Source: Psychrobacter sp.
Lineage (GTDB): Bacteria > Pseudomonadota > Gammaproteobacteria > Pseudomonadales > Moraxellaceae
Length of the DNA: 46,031 nucleotides
Reading direction: 5' to 3'
Assembly: GCF_030454045.1 (NCBI RefSeq)
Contig: NZ_JAKDJE010000018.1
Location: forward strand, 1 to 46,031
Both the position numbers and the translations under genes were made by a program. The notes beneath the pieces are model-generated. The model was not told the DNA's origin and searched no databases. It saw only the letters and a program-made list of their open reading frames with translations. Shown piece by piece: positions 8,566 through 16,272 of the stretch; position 1 is the first letter of the stretch; each line of letters opens with the position of its first letter.

Positions 8566-8619
8566 GGTTTTTCAGTTAAATATAAGCTAAATTCATACTA
8601 AGCTGTATTTATACTGAAC

Positions 8620-9120
8620 CTAGTATGCGCCTTCACTATAGATAAGCTCGTAGCTGTGGCTATAAATCTCGACGATGTTGCCGAACGGGTCTTCCATATA
8701 GATCATGCGATATGGCTTTTCGCCAGGGTAGTAGTAGCGTGGTTTTTCCATACGTTTTTTGCCACCTGCGGCAACCATACGCTCAGCCAGCGCTTCAACG
8801 TTTGGATCTTGGACGCAGAAGTGAAAAATACCTGTTTTCCAGTATTCAAAGTTATTTTCAGGGTTTTCCTGATTTTTAAATTCAAAAATCTCAACACCGA
8901 TACGGTCACCAGTGGAGAGGTGAGCGATCCGAAAGCGGCCCCAACCAGCACCGAATACTTCAGTACACATCTCACCAATCGGGCTGTCATCTTCAACAAT
9001 CTCAGTAGGCTCCATGATGGTGTACCAACCCATCACGTCAGTATAAAATTTTACGGCGGCATCTAAGTCAGGGACTGAAAGACCGATGTGCGAAAAGCTT
9101 CGTGGATAAACATTGTTCAT
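8620..9120 (-). CDS. VOC-superfamily protein (glyoxalase I / extradiol dioxygenase fold)
   Basis: A 166-residue cytoplasmic protein with two beta-alpha-beta-beta-beta modules. The first contains FSHIGLSVPDLDAAVKFYTD (from about residue 9) and ends at VEIFEF; the second contains GIFHFCVQDPNVEALAERMVAAGG and ends with YMEDPFGNIVEIYSHSY. His in FSHIG, Glu in VEIFEF, His in FHFCV and Glu in IVEIYS occupy the four classic metal-ligand places of this fold. AGGAG precedes the start by eight bases. The substrate cannot be deduced; lactoylglutathione lyase-like detoxification is only one option. It is divergent from a LysR regulator 107 bases away, a common arrangement for a regulator and its target. 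Confidence 0.88.
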   Translation of the reverse strand: MNNVYPRSFSHIGLSVPDLDAAVKFYTDVMGWYTIMEPTEIVEDDSPIGEMCTEVFGAGWGRFRIAHLSTGDRIGVEIFEFKNQENPENNFEYWKTGIFHFCVQDPNVEALAERMVAAGGKKRMEKPRYYYPGEKPYRMIYMEDPFGNIVEIYSHSYELIYSEGAY

Positions 9121-9227
9121 AGCTTGTGCTCCTGTTTGCTGTACTCTTGTTTAACGTGAGGCCAGTATACAAACGCATTGTCATTATGTAAAATTATCAA
9201 ATATTATAAAAATAAGTATAAAAAGTA
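9121..9227. promoter_or_regulatory. Divergent control region between the VOC gene and lysR
   Basis: These 107 AT-rich bases separate two divergent starts. LysR proteins usually bind such regions and regulate both sides. I see repeated ATTAT/TATAA blocks but no single clear T-N11-A dyad. Confidence 0.35.
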
Positions 9228-10097
9228 ATGATTAATGTCACATGGCTACGAACTTTTTGTACGCTTGCCGAAGTTGGGCATTTTACTCGTACCGCTGAAC
9301 GTCTATATATGACGCAGTCTGGTGTGAGCCAACACATACGTAAGCTAGAGGAGAAGCTGGATACGGACTTGTTAATTCGACAAGGAAAGCAGTTCTCATT
9401 GACCAATGCAGGTGAGCAGCTCTATAGGGAGGCAGACGAGATATTACAGCGTCTATCTAATTTGGAGCAGCGCATCGGTGAAGATCCGCCTAACGAAGGG
9501 CTAGTACGGTTGATGTCACCGGGTAGTGTGGGACTCAAGCTATATCCGCAGCTTTTGACCTTACAGCAACAGCATCCAAAGCTAGTGATTGATTATCGCT
9601 TTGCCCCCAATGCTGATATTGAGCAGGCATTGGCAAATCACGAGATCGATATTGGTTTTATGACGGATATCTCAGATGATGTCACCGTCAGTTGCACGCC
9701 TATGGCTCAAGAAGCATTGGTACTCGTAACCCCTGCGGCAACAGCAGCGCCAAGTTGGGAGCAGCTTGCCGAGCTTGGATTTATCGATCATCCAGATGGG
9801 GCGCATCATGCCAGCATGCTACTGACTGCCAATTATGAGCAATTTGAACATATTAACGATTTTGAGAAAAAAGGCTTCTCTAATCAGATTGGTCTAATTT
9901 TAGAGCCAGTCAGCAGAGGAATAGGCTTTACGGTCTTGCCAGCACATGCGGTGGCTGCTTATCCAAAGCCTGAGCTGATTAATAGTCATCATTTACCAGT
10001 TGCCGTTAGTGAGACGCTATATCTGGCAGTCAGACGACAACAGGCGCCCGCCAATAGAATGCTGACAGTCATTGATGAAATTAAAAAGTGGTTATAG
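9228..10097 (+). CDS. LysR-family transcriptional regulator
   Basis: A 289-residue DNA-binding regulator. The N-terminal winged helix-turn-helix occupies about residues 3-62, with the recognition region GHFTRTAERLYMTQSGVSQH followed by IRKLEEKLDTDLLIRQGKQF and SLTNAG. A linker helix precedes the effector domain (about 88-289, periplasmic-binding-protein fold, with EIDIGFMTD and the late GIGFTVLPAHAV). Members are activated by small molecules and often control a divergent gene; here that is the VOC gene. It is convergent with the glycerate kinase gene and shares a terminator hairpin with it. The start lacks a strong Shine-Dalgarno sequence, but the protein begins exactly where the family usually does (MINVTWLRTFCTLAEVG). 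Confidence 0.93.
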   Translation: MINVTWLRTFCTLAEVGHFTRTAERLYMTQSGVSQHIRKLEEKLDTDLLIRQGKQFSLTNAGEQLYREADEILQRLSNLEQRIGEDPPNEGLVRLMSPGSVGLKLYPQLLTLQQQHPKLVIDYRFAPNADIEQALANHEIDIGFMTDISDDVTVSCTPMAQEALVLVTPAATAAPSWEQLAELGFIDHPDGAHHASMLLTANYEQFEHINDFEKKGFSNQIGLILEPVSRGIGFTVLPAHAVAAYPKPELINSHHLPVAVSETLYLAVRRQQAPANRMLTVIDEIKKWL

Positions 10098-10117
10098 GGG
10101 TTTTGAGAATAAAAGCA

Positions 10118-10155
10118 CACGGCACAGCTATTGAGGGTGTGGTAGCTGTGCCGTG
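10118..10155. terminator. Terminator hairpin between convergent lysR and glycerate kinase genes
   Basis: A perfect 13-bp inverted repeat CACGGCACAGCTA / TAGCTGTGCCGTG (10118-10130 with 10143-10155). On the minus strand it is followed by TGCTTTTATTC, so it best serves the glycerate kinase transcript; on the plus strand the tail is poor. Confidence 0.7.
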
Positions 10156-10197
10156 ATTATGAGCAGATATGATAAATATATGGCTGTTAGAGCACGA

Positions 10198-11334
10198 CTA
10201 TTTTAAGTGTTGTCCAAGTTTGATACTCGCGGCGATATTCACCGCAGTCGTCTCAATGTTGTTGTAAGCGGAGCCTAATACGTTATCGATCGTGTCTATT
10301 TTTTGGATACTTGGCATCACAACATTGAACTGACTGGTCTGAGCAGGTTTTAGTCCGTCAACACTGCCGCAGATAGCGATGACTGGGGTACGGCTGGCCT
10401 GAGCAATTTGACTGATACCACCAGCGACCTTACCCATGGCGGTTTGTGCATCGAGCTTGCCTTCACCTGTGATGACAAGATCAGCCTCTGCGATATGCTG
10501 TGACAGGTGAGCCACTTCGGCAACCGTATCAAAGCCTGACTTTAGCTGAGCGTCAAAGAACGTCATCATCGCATAGCCAAGACCGCCTGCCGCGCCTGCG
10601 CCTTCAACATGCTGACAGTCTTCGTAACCATGATTGCCGCAGACAGTTGCAAAGTGACTGAGCGCTTTATCCAAAGTATTGACTTGTTCTGGACAAGCAC
10701 CTTTTTGCGGGCCAAACACGGCGCTGGCCCCAAGCAGACCACAGAGCGGATTGGTCACATCACAAGCAACCTCAAATACTGTGTCTGATATCTTTGCGTG
10801 AAAGTTAGTATTATCGAGTTTGTGCAGGCTGGCGAGGGCACCGCCGCCATGAGTGAGCAGACTGTCATTGATATCATGAAAGGTGATCCCGAGGGCCATT
10901 AGCATACCAAGACCTGCATCATTGGTTGCGCTACCGCCCAGACCAATGACAATACGCTTAGCACCTTCTGCTAACGCATCTTCGATCAGCTCACCAACGC
11001 CATAAGTGCTAGCAACGATAGGATTACGCTCATCGGCTGTTAGTAGGTGCAACCCGCAGGCTTGGGCAACTTCAATAACCGCCGTCGCATTGGGCAATAA
11101 CAAATACTTGGCGATGATTGGTCTCATCAATGGATCATGCACTCTGACTTCTTTCCAGCGCCCACCCAAGACATAAGACAATACCGCTGAGGTGCCTTCA
11201 CCGCCATCCGCCATCGGCAATAATTTGTAATCAGCATCTAGAAACACTTGGCTAAAACCAGATTGAATGGCGTGGCAAACATCGAGTGCTTCTAGGCTTT
11301 CTTTAAACGAGTCAGGGGCGATCAAAATTTTCAT
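10198..11334 (-). CDS. Glycerate kinase (GarK/GlxK family)
   Basis: Phosphorylates glycerate (2-phosphoglycerate in the GarK/GlxK family) using ATP, the last step of glyoxylate, glucarate or serine-derived glycerate catabolism. The whole length matches the type-I glycerate kinase fold: N-terminal MKILIAPDSFKESL, then LLPMADGGEGTSAVL near residue 40, IGLGGSATNDAGLGMLMALG near 125-145, GAGAAGGLGYAMM near 245 and ITGEGKLDAQTAMGK near 285. Length 378 equals the family norm. The GntP permease gene ends 39 bases upstream on the same strand, so the pair is a probable operon for uptake and phosphorylation. No glyoxylate carboligase or tartronate semialdehyde reductase gene lies in the window. Confidence 0.95.
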   Translation of the reverse strand: MKILIAPDSFKESLEALDVCHAIQSGFSQVFLDADYKLLPMADGGEGTSAVLSYVLGGRWKEVRVHDPLMRPIIAKYLLLPNATAVIEVAQACGLHLLTADERNPIVASTYGVGELIEDALAEGAKRIVIGLGGSATNDAGLGMLMALGITFHDINDSLLTHGGGALASLHKLDNTNFHAKISDTVFEVACDVTNPLCGLLGASAVFGPQKGACPEQVNTLDKALSHFATVCGNHGYEDCQHVEGAGAAGGLGYAMMTFFDAQLKSGFDTVAEVAHLSQHIAEADLVITGEGKLDAQTAMGKVAGGISQIAQASRTPVIAICGSVDGLKPAQTSQFNVVMPSIQKIDTIDNVLGSAYNNIETTAVNIAASIKLGQHLK

Positions 11335-11373
11335 GAATGTCTCTTTATATCTTTTTGGATAAATGCTAGCGCC

Positions 11374-12735
11374 TTAGATAAATACTAGGGTTAACAGCCA
11401 GATGAATACGATGCTAGTCACCCCTTGAATACCAGTGGCCATTGAGTGCGCTTTGTACGCTTGTGCCACGCTCATGCGACTAAACTGACTCACGATCCAA
11501 AAGAAGCTGTCATTGGCGTGAGAGATCGTCATGGCACCGGCACCAATTGCCATCACGCAGAATACACGGCCAAGTTCACTGTCCAAGCCAATTTGGTTCA
11601 ATAGTGGGGCAACCATTGCAGAGGTTGTGACCAATGCCACCGTGGTTGAGCCTTGTGCTGTTTTTAGCGCAGCAGAGACGATAAATGGCATAAAGATACC
11701 TAAACCCAAGGCCGATAACGTTGAACCTAGATAATCGCCAATTGGTGTGACTTTTAGCATGGCACCAAATGCGCCGCCAGCACCAGTAATCAGTAGGATA
11801 GGGGCGGCCACTACCAAGCCTTGTGAGATACTGTCACTGATTTGCTGCGTTTTTTGCTCTGAATCAATCAATAAAAACGATAAAAACAAACCAATCAACA
11901 ATGCAGTCAGTGGATTACCGATGAATATCAAAACCTCTGCCAGCATGCCACTACCGAACGGCGCACTTGGGAAATTGGCAACCGAAGACAGACAAATTAA
12001 TATGATAGGCACAATAATCGGTAAAAAAGCCATTGTTGCTGAAGGCAGTTTGCTGTAGTCATCGCGTGTTTTTATGCCTTCAGGTAGGGTCGCTGCTTGA
12101 GCATCTGTGGCATTGATATTGTCTGGCGTGGCATTAAGAAAGCGATTCGACCACCACCAACCGGCCAATACGGCAACAGCCGTGACAACCACACCGACCA
12201 TGATAACCAAGCCTAAGTTTGACTCTAGTCCTAAATTACCTGCCGCCGCGATTGGACCTGGAGTTGGCGGTACGAAGGTATGAGTGGCGTATAGGCCAGT
12301 AGCTAAGGCAATGCTCATCGACACACTAGAGACGTGCAGACGTTCTGCTAAAGACTCTTTTAAAGAGTTTAAGATAATGTAGCCAGAATCACAAAATACA
12401 GGCACTGAAACCACTGCACCAACGATAGACATGGTCAAGGTAGGAAAGCGCGGCCCCAATACATTGATGACTGACTCTGCCATCACAATAGCAGCCCCTG
12501 TTTTTTCAAGGATTAAGCCAATAATCGTACCAAACACAATCACAAGACCGATGTAGCCTAGAATCCCACCAAATCCGTCAGAGATTGTCTTTGCAACAGT
12601 GTTGAGCGGTACTTGGTAAAAAAGGGCAACCAAAAAAGCAGACAAAATCAACACCAAAAAAGGATGCCACTTGAGTTTTGCGGTTGCGAAAATAATAAAA
12701 AGAATGGTCAGCACAAGCCAAAATACAATCATCAC
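11374..12735 (-). CDS. GntP-family permease (gluconate/glycerate:H+ symporter)
   Basis: A 453-residue inner-membrane transporter of the GntP family, whose members carry gluconate and similar hydroxy acids with protons. Hydrophobic segments run through the whole length (about 12). Family sequence includes GFGGILGYIGLVIVFGTIIG near residue 54, LEKTGAAIVMAE, VPVFCDSGYIIL near 112, FVPPTPGPIAAAGNLG near 155-170, and the C-terminal GAMTISHANDSFFWIVSQF. The following gene is a glycerate kinase, so glycerate is the likeliest substrate; that is inference from context. The start ATG at 12735 begins MMIVFWLVL, a hydrophobic first helix as usual. No specific operator was recognised upstream. Confidence 0.94.
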   Translation of the reverse strand: MMIVFWLVLTILFIIFATAKLKWHPFLVLILSAFLVALFYQVPLNTVAKTISDGFGGILGYIGLVIVFGTIIGLILEKTGAAIVMAESVINVLGPRFPTLTMSIVGAVVSVPVFCDSGYIILNSLKESLAERLHVSSVSMSIALATGLYATHTFVPPTPGPIAAAGNLGLESNLGLVIMVGVVVTAVAVLAGWWWSNRFLNATPDNINATDAQAATLPEGIKTRDDYSKLPSATMAFLPIIVPIILICLSSVANFPSAPFGSGMLAEVLIFIGNPLTALLIGLFLSFLLIDSEQKTQQISDSISQGLVVAAPILLITGAGGAFGAMLKVTPIGDYLGSTLSALGLGIFMPFIVSAALKTAQGSTTVALVTTSAMVAPLLNQIGLDSELGRVFCVMAIGAGAMTISHANDSFFWIVSQFSRMSVAQAYKAHSMATGIQGVTSIVFIWLLTLVFI

Positions 12736-13161
12736 TGTCTCAATATGGTTTATATCTTAATGGGTTATCGATGCAGATACAGTCAATCTTGTATAAGCCA
12801 TATACAATGTCAGATTCACTCAGCCGACATAAACACTTGCGCGCGCTTTATGTGCAAATGAGCTATTTTAAACTCACTATAACCATCAATAACAGTACGA
12901 AATTTTGAAGGGGCATATTTTATAGTAAATAGGCGCTATTAGGAAACACCTTTGGCAAAGAGAGGCTGTTTATTGAATGATGATATAAAAATCTGCCAGT
13001 AATGAGGACGTCTTTCAGACGCTAAGAGTGGCTTATAAAATTGCTTGGAACGACCTTTTTAACCAAAAAGGACTGATCATGATAGTGAGCAGTCCTTGAA
13101 GACATTGCTGATTCCATCGATATTATAATTTTATGATGAGATGGTTCTACAAGCAATGAGG
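12736..13161. other. Intergenic region upstream of the GntP permease gene
   Basis: These 426 bases must contain the gntP-type promoter on the minus strand. The rightmost part contains a hairpin (13068-13097). I recognise no gene; the ORF fragments here are short and without protein character. Confidence 0.5.
13063..13097 (-). terminator. Possible terminator after the small interrupted ORF
   Basis: AAGGACTG / CAGTCCTT (8 bp, 13068-13075 with 13090-13097) with a 14-base loop is followed on the minus strand by TTTTTGG. It lies about 65 bases past the end of the minus-strand ORF at 13162-13401. Confidence 0.5.
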
Positions 13162-13401
13162 TTAAGCGATTTTATCAAAAAAAGCTTTATTGTTGGTGGC
13201 TGTCATAGAATCAAAGCTTACATAAATACCTTCATCATCTAGTGTCGCATACTAGTGATCACCATCGCCGCTGGTGAGTATTTGGAAGTATTTATCGTTA
13301 ACGATTCTACCTACCGTATAAATCTCTCCCTCTGAATAAAAGTCGTTGCCCTTGATACAAAGTAACTTGTCGTCGGTGTTTATTTCATCAGTGTTGGTCA
13401 T
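13162..13401 (-). pseudogene. Small hypothetical protein gene with an in-frame amber stop
   Basis: Minus-strand translation from the ATG at 13401 gives 49 codons starting MTNTDEINTDDKLLCIKGND and ending LTSGDGDH, then TAG (13252-13254), then 29 more codons (YATLDDEGIYVSFDS...FFDKIA) and TAA. Both halves read as one small acidic beta-rich domain of about 79 residues. The phrase SGDGDH-x-YATLDDEGI resembles small phage-related domains in which the missing residue is Trp, so the likely lesion is TGG to TAG. I cannot name the family. A weak GAG-containing site precedes the ATG, and a hairpin with a T-tract follows. The first half could still be made as a 49-residue peptide. Confidence 0.62.
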
Positions 13402-13743
13402 ATTAAAGTACTCTATCAATGAATAGTATAAGAATAGAAAAACCTTTCTACTCGTTATGATGAATACAATTATATAGATAGTATCTTGTTGGTTGGTATA
13501 GCATTTTTAAGTGAGTTGTTGCAAATGGTTACTGCAAGATATCGTGTTGGCAACTGATACTGTGGTCAGATTTTGACTAAATTACACAGCCTTGCTACAT
13601 TTAGAACAAGAGCCAACCAAGTAAGTCTATGTTAGCTAAAACGACGAGAGATATTAATCTGCCCATATATAAAATTCCCATAAAAAAAGCCAGCAACAAA
13701 AGGTTGCTGGCTTTTTTTAGACTGAATCTAATTATTTAGAAGA
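13402..13743. other. Intergenic region before the ribosomal protein operon end
   Basis: These 342 bases contain the presumed promoter of the small interrupted ORF at the left and the rplI terminator at the right (13682-13718). I see no gene, repeat or RNA in the middle. Confidence 0.5.
13682..13718. terminator. Rho-independent terminator of the rpsF-rpsR-rplI operon
   Basis: A perfect 16-bp stem with arms AAAAAAAGCCAGCAAC and GTTGCTGGCTTTTTTT (13682-13697 with 13703-13718) and a 5-base loop. The A and T runs make it able to act in both directions; its main role is to end the minus-strand ribosomal operon. Confidence 0.92.
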
Positions 13744-14250
13744 TTACTCTTCAGAATAATCTTCTTCAGCTTCTTCTTCGTCAGCTACATCTTCATTGTT
13801 ACCATCTTCAGAAAGAATGGTCACTAAGATGCTAGCAGTCACGTCATGGTGTAGCTGAATATCAACATTGTATTCGCCAACTTGACGTAGCGTGCCTTCA
13901 GGCAGCTTGATTTCAGCACGGTCAACTTCTAGACCTGAGTTAGTCAATGCTTCAGCGATATCGCGAGTACCGATAGAGCCAAATAGCTTGCCTTCGTCAC
14001 CTGATTTAGCACGCATGATAACATTAACGTCAGTTAGTGCATCAGCACGCTCTTGAGCAGTAGCGATTTCTTTTGCTTCTTCAGCTTCAAGCTCAGCACG
14101 ACGTGCTTCGAACTTTTCAATGTTAGCTTTGGTCGCAGGTAGCGCTTTGCCCTGAGGGATAAGAAAGTTACGTCCGTAACCTGGTTTTACATCGACAGTT
14201 TCACCGAGTTTACCAAGGTTGACGATACGCTGTAACAAAATAATTTGCAT
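13744..14250 (-). CDS. rplI: 50S ribosomal protein L9
   Basis: Large-subunit protein that binds 23S rRNA near the L1 stalk and helps frame maintenance. It starts with the invariant MQIILLQRIVNLGKLGETVDVKPGYGRNFLIPQGKA (N-terminal RNA-binding domain), followed by the long central helix (FEARRAELEAEEAKEIATAQERADAL) and the C-terminal domain with KLFGSIGTRDIAEAL. At 168 residues it is about 19 longer than E. coli L9 because of a strongly acidic tail (EDGNNEDVADEEEAEEDYSEE, last 21 residues). It lies 20 bases downstream of rpsR and is the last gene of the operon. Confidence 0.98.
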   Translation of the reverse strand: MQIILLQRIVNLGKLGETVDVKPGYGRNFLIPQGKALPATKANIEKFEARRAELEAEEAKEIATAQERADALTDVNVIMRAKSGDEGKLFGSIGTRDIAEALTNSGLEVDRAEIKLPEGTLRQVGEYNVDIQLHHDVTASILVTILSEDGNNEDVADEEEAEEDYSEE

Positions 14251-14270
14251 GAGTCATTCCTAGTTAGCGG

Positions 14271-14501
14271 TTAACCTTGATGGTTATCAGTGTATGGAAG
14301 TAGCGATAAATAACGAGCTTGCTTGATAGCAGTCGCTAGTTGACGCTGATATTTTGTAGACGTACCAGTAATACGGCTTGGTACGATTTTACCATTATCA
14401 CTAATGTACTGTTTTAGCAATTCAACATCTTTATAATCGATGTGAGTGATGCCTTCAGCAGTGAAACGGCAGAATTTGCGACGGCGATAGAAACGTGCCA
14501 T
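14271..14501 (-). CDS. rpsR: 30S ribosomal protein S18
   Basis: Small-subunit protein that forms a heterodimer with S6 on the 16S rRNA platform. The 76-residue sequence shows the family signature: MARFYRRRKFCRF at the start, IDYKDVELLKQYISDNGKIVPSRITGT in the middle, and YQRQLATAIKQARYLSLLPYTD at the end. AAAGGAG lies eight bases before the ATG. It lies 16 bases downstream of rpsF and 20 bases upstream of rplI. No priB gene is present between rpsF and rpsR, unlike in enterobacteria. Confidence 0.98.
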   Translation of the reverse strand: MARFYRRRKFCRFTAEGITHIDYKDVELLKQYISDNGKIVPSRITGTSTKYQRQLATAIKQARYLSLLPYTDNHQG

Positions 14502-14517
14502 GAGTATTCTCCTTTAA

Positions 14518-14922
14518 TTAGTCTTCACTGTTGTCGTTGTCGCCATTATCGTTTTCACGATTGTCTGGACGACGAGTAGTTGCTTTGCGTGCGCGTTTTT
14601 CATCGGCATTCTTGGCTAACTGCGACTCTTCAGTGACAGCTTCGTCACGGCGCATAACTAGACTACGAATGATCGCGTCGTTATAACGGAATAATTCTTC
14701 AAGTTCTGCCAAAGTCTCGCCGTCAGTTTCAATGTTGAAAAGAACGTAGTGAGCTTTGTGAATCTTGTTGATTGGATATGCCAATTGACGACGGCCCCAA
14801 TCTTCTAGACGATGGATAACACCGTTGTTGTCTTGAACTAACTTGATGTAGCGCTCAACCATGCCAACCACTTGGTCGCTTTGGTCTGGGTGTACAAGTA
14901 ACACCAGTTCGTAATGTCGCAT
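14518..14922 (-). CDS. rpsF: 30S ribosomal protein S6
   Basis: Small-subunit platform protein and partner of S18. It begins MRHYELVLLVHPDQSDQVVGMVERY and contains GGRQLAYPINKIHKAHYVLFNIE-type sequence (here WGRRQLAYPINKIHKAHYVL, residues about 43-62) and LFRYNDAIIRSLVMRRDEAVTEES. The tail from about residue 100 is rich in Lys/Arg and then in Asn, Asp and Glu, ending DNGDNDNSED; an acidic tail is also known in E. coli S6, where it can be extended with extra glutamates. A perfect AAGGAG precedes the ATG, and a 9-bp hairpin lies in the leader at 14945-14967. First gene of the operon. Confidence 0.98.
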   Translation of the reverse strand: MRHYELVLLVHPDQSDQVVGMVERYIKLVQDNNGVIHRLEDWGRRQLAYPINKIHKAHYVLFNIETDGETLAELEELFRYNDAIIRSLVMRRDEAVTEESQLAKNADEKRARKATTRRPDNRENDNGDNDNSED

Positions 14923-14944
14923 TATGACTCCTTACGGATTAGTA

Positions 14945-14967
14945 GCTATTAACCCTATGTTAATAGC
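14945..14967 (-). promoter_or_regulatory. Leader hairpin upstream of rpsF (possible autoregulatory site)
   Basis: A perfect 9-bp inverted repeat GCTATTAAC / GTTAATAGC with a 5-base loop ends 22 bases before the rpsF start, with CCG between it and the ribosome-binding site. S6:S18 leader RNAs in other bacteria regulate this operon by binding a hairpin with a CCG element, so this is a candidate; the exact known motif is not demonstrated. Confidence 0.4.
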
Positions 14968-15119
14968 AAGGAGATTTATAAGGTAAACCCAAATTCTCAA
15001 AATATAATGAAAAATAAGCTTAGTTTATAAAGCGCCGTATTATAGCAGCACTTGGCGATTAACACAAAGGGTAATCACCAAGCGGCTGCCAATAAGATAT
15101 AAAAAGGTGGAAAATAAGC

Positions 15120-15160
15120 GTTGCTCAATAAAAATGCTGCGATCTTGCGCAGCGTTTTTA
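15120..15160 (-). terminator. Terminator of the GYF/RDD protein gene
   Basis: AAAAATGCTGCG / CGCAGCGTTTTT (15130-15141 with 15148-15159, one G-U pair) encloses a 6-base loop. On the minus strand the T-rich left flank follows it (ATTTTTATTG). Confidence 0.8.
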
Positions 15161-15186
15161 TCTGAAACAATGTGGTGAATAAAATA

Positions 15187-16146
15187 TTATTCAGACTTCG
15201 ATTTTTTGACCAGTTGGCTACTGTCTGCTTTGACGACTAATGTTTTAGCCAGTTTGTCATGCCAGCCAATATTTTTAGGGTTTTTTGATGCCATGTAATA
15301 ATGGATGGTTAAAGGTAGTAATAGTATCGGCCATGTAGTACATAAAGGGACGTAAATTAGTGATAGTAAGAAAGTACGTATTATAACTAATCTGAGAAAA
15401 GAAGGCAGGCGATGATGAGTCTGATCTACAACACGAATCCCCGTAATTATTTTACCTAAAGACTGACCTCGTAAGATAATAAAGAGTAATTGCAAAGCGA
15501 TAAGACCGAATACCATGACATTCGACATTAGCTGTGTCGCTTTCGGAATGCGTTCTGATAAAGTTGCCGAGTATTGAAGTGCTGCATCTATACTTTGAAA
15601 GCTTGTAGGTATGTCGCCTAAGTTTCTCATAGCCAACATTAATGGTAAGAATGCCATTATCAATAGCAGCCAATCAATAGCCGTTGCCAATACGCGTGAC
15701 ATAATCGGCGCAAGTACCACATCACCAATGACTTTATCATTATCTGCGACCGTCTTTTTGAGAGCAGTTTTGTTTAATGACACATTGTTGTGCGGTGTTT
15801 GATGACGGTTGGTTGTCATGTCTGCTTTGACATTCTTTGAACGCTCAGGCTTGCCATACAATCTATCTAGCGATACTGACTTGTCGTCTTTAGTAGTAAA
15901 ATTCGTATCTTCAGGGAAGACGGTGACGTTATTAATGATGGAGTCATTAGTTTCAGGACTGCCTGAATGAGTCGGCCGATAAACTGTCTGGTTATTGGTC
16001 ACATTACCGAGGCGCTGCCACTGATCTAAGCCTTCATGCCAGATTAAATCATCAAGCAATACTTCGCCTGATGCCAGCATAATATTAAGCTGCTCCAAAT
16101 TGTATGGACCAGCTTGTACGTTATTTCGAGCAAGGAAAATCTGCAT
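15187..16146 (-). CDS. Membrane protein with N-terminal GYF_2 domain and C-terminal RDD domain
   Basis: Residues 1-50 (MQIFLARNNVQAGPYNLEQLNIML...DDLIWHEGLDQWQRLGNV) form a GYF_2-type domain, a proline-rich-peptide or scaffold-binding fold recognisable by the AGPYNLEQL and W-x-x-GL-x-x-WQ pattern. A polar linker follows to about 135. The RDD part (about 145-300) has three hydrophobic segments: ATAIDWLLLIMAFLPLMLAM, VMVFGLIALQLLFIILRG with QSLGKIITGIRVVD, and the last around SLIYVPLCTTWPILLLPLTI. RDD proteins are inner-membrane proteins of poorly known role; some act in ion transport. I chose ATG 16146 because AGG lies five bases before it and the family begins MQIFLARNN; an ATG at 16158 adds four residues. 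It ends in its own terminator. Confidence 0.88.
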   Translation of the reverse strand: MQIFLARNNVQAGPYNLEQLNIMLASGEVLLDDLIWHEGLDQWQRLGNVTNNQTVYRPTHSGSPETNDSIINNVTVFPEDTNFTTKDDKSVSLDRLYGKPERSKNVKADMTTNRHQTPHNNVSLNKTALKKTVADNDKVIGDVVLAPIMSRVLATAIDWLLLIMAFLPLMLAMRNLGDIPTSFQSIDAALQYSATLSERIPKATQLMSNVMVFGLIALQLLFIILRGQSLGKIITGIRVVDQTHHRLPSFLRLVIIRTFLLSLIYVPLCTTWPILLLPLTIHYYMASKNPKNIGWHDKLAKTLVVKADSSQLVKKSKSE

Positions 16147-16183
16147 AGTTGCCTGCATAGTTAGTCATGTCTTAAGACATTAT

Positions 16184-16220
16184 ATTAGGGTCTATTTGAA
16201 AAAATCAAATAGACCCTAAT
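16184..16220. terminator. 16-bp perfect hairpin after ppsA (probable terminator)
   Basis: Arms ATTAGGGTCTATTTGA / TCAAATAGACCCTAAT (16184-16199 with 16205-16220) are perfectly complementary around a loop of five A bases. No T-tract follows on either strand, so termination is plausible but not the textbook type. It separates ppsA from the GYF/RDD gene. Confidence 0.55.
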
Positions 16221-16272
16221 AGTCGTATCTTTAATGACTGTGTGAGTTACCGCTGCGACTAAACGTAACGGT

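Noticed and set aside
14271..14922. A priB gene between rpsF and rpsR
   Set aside because: Only 16 bases separate the two genes.
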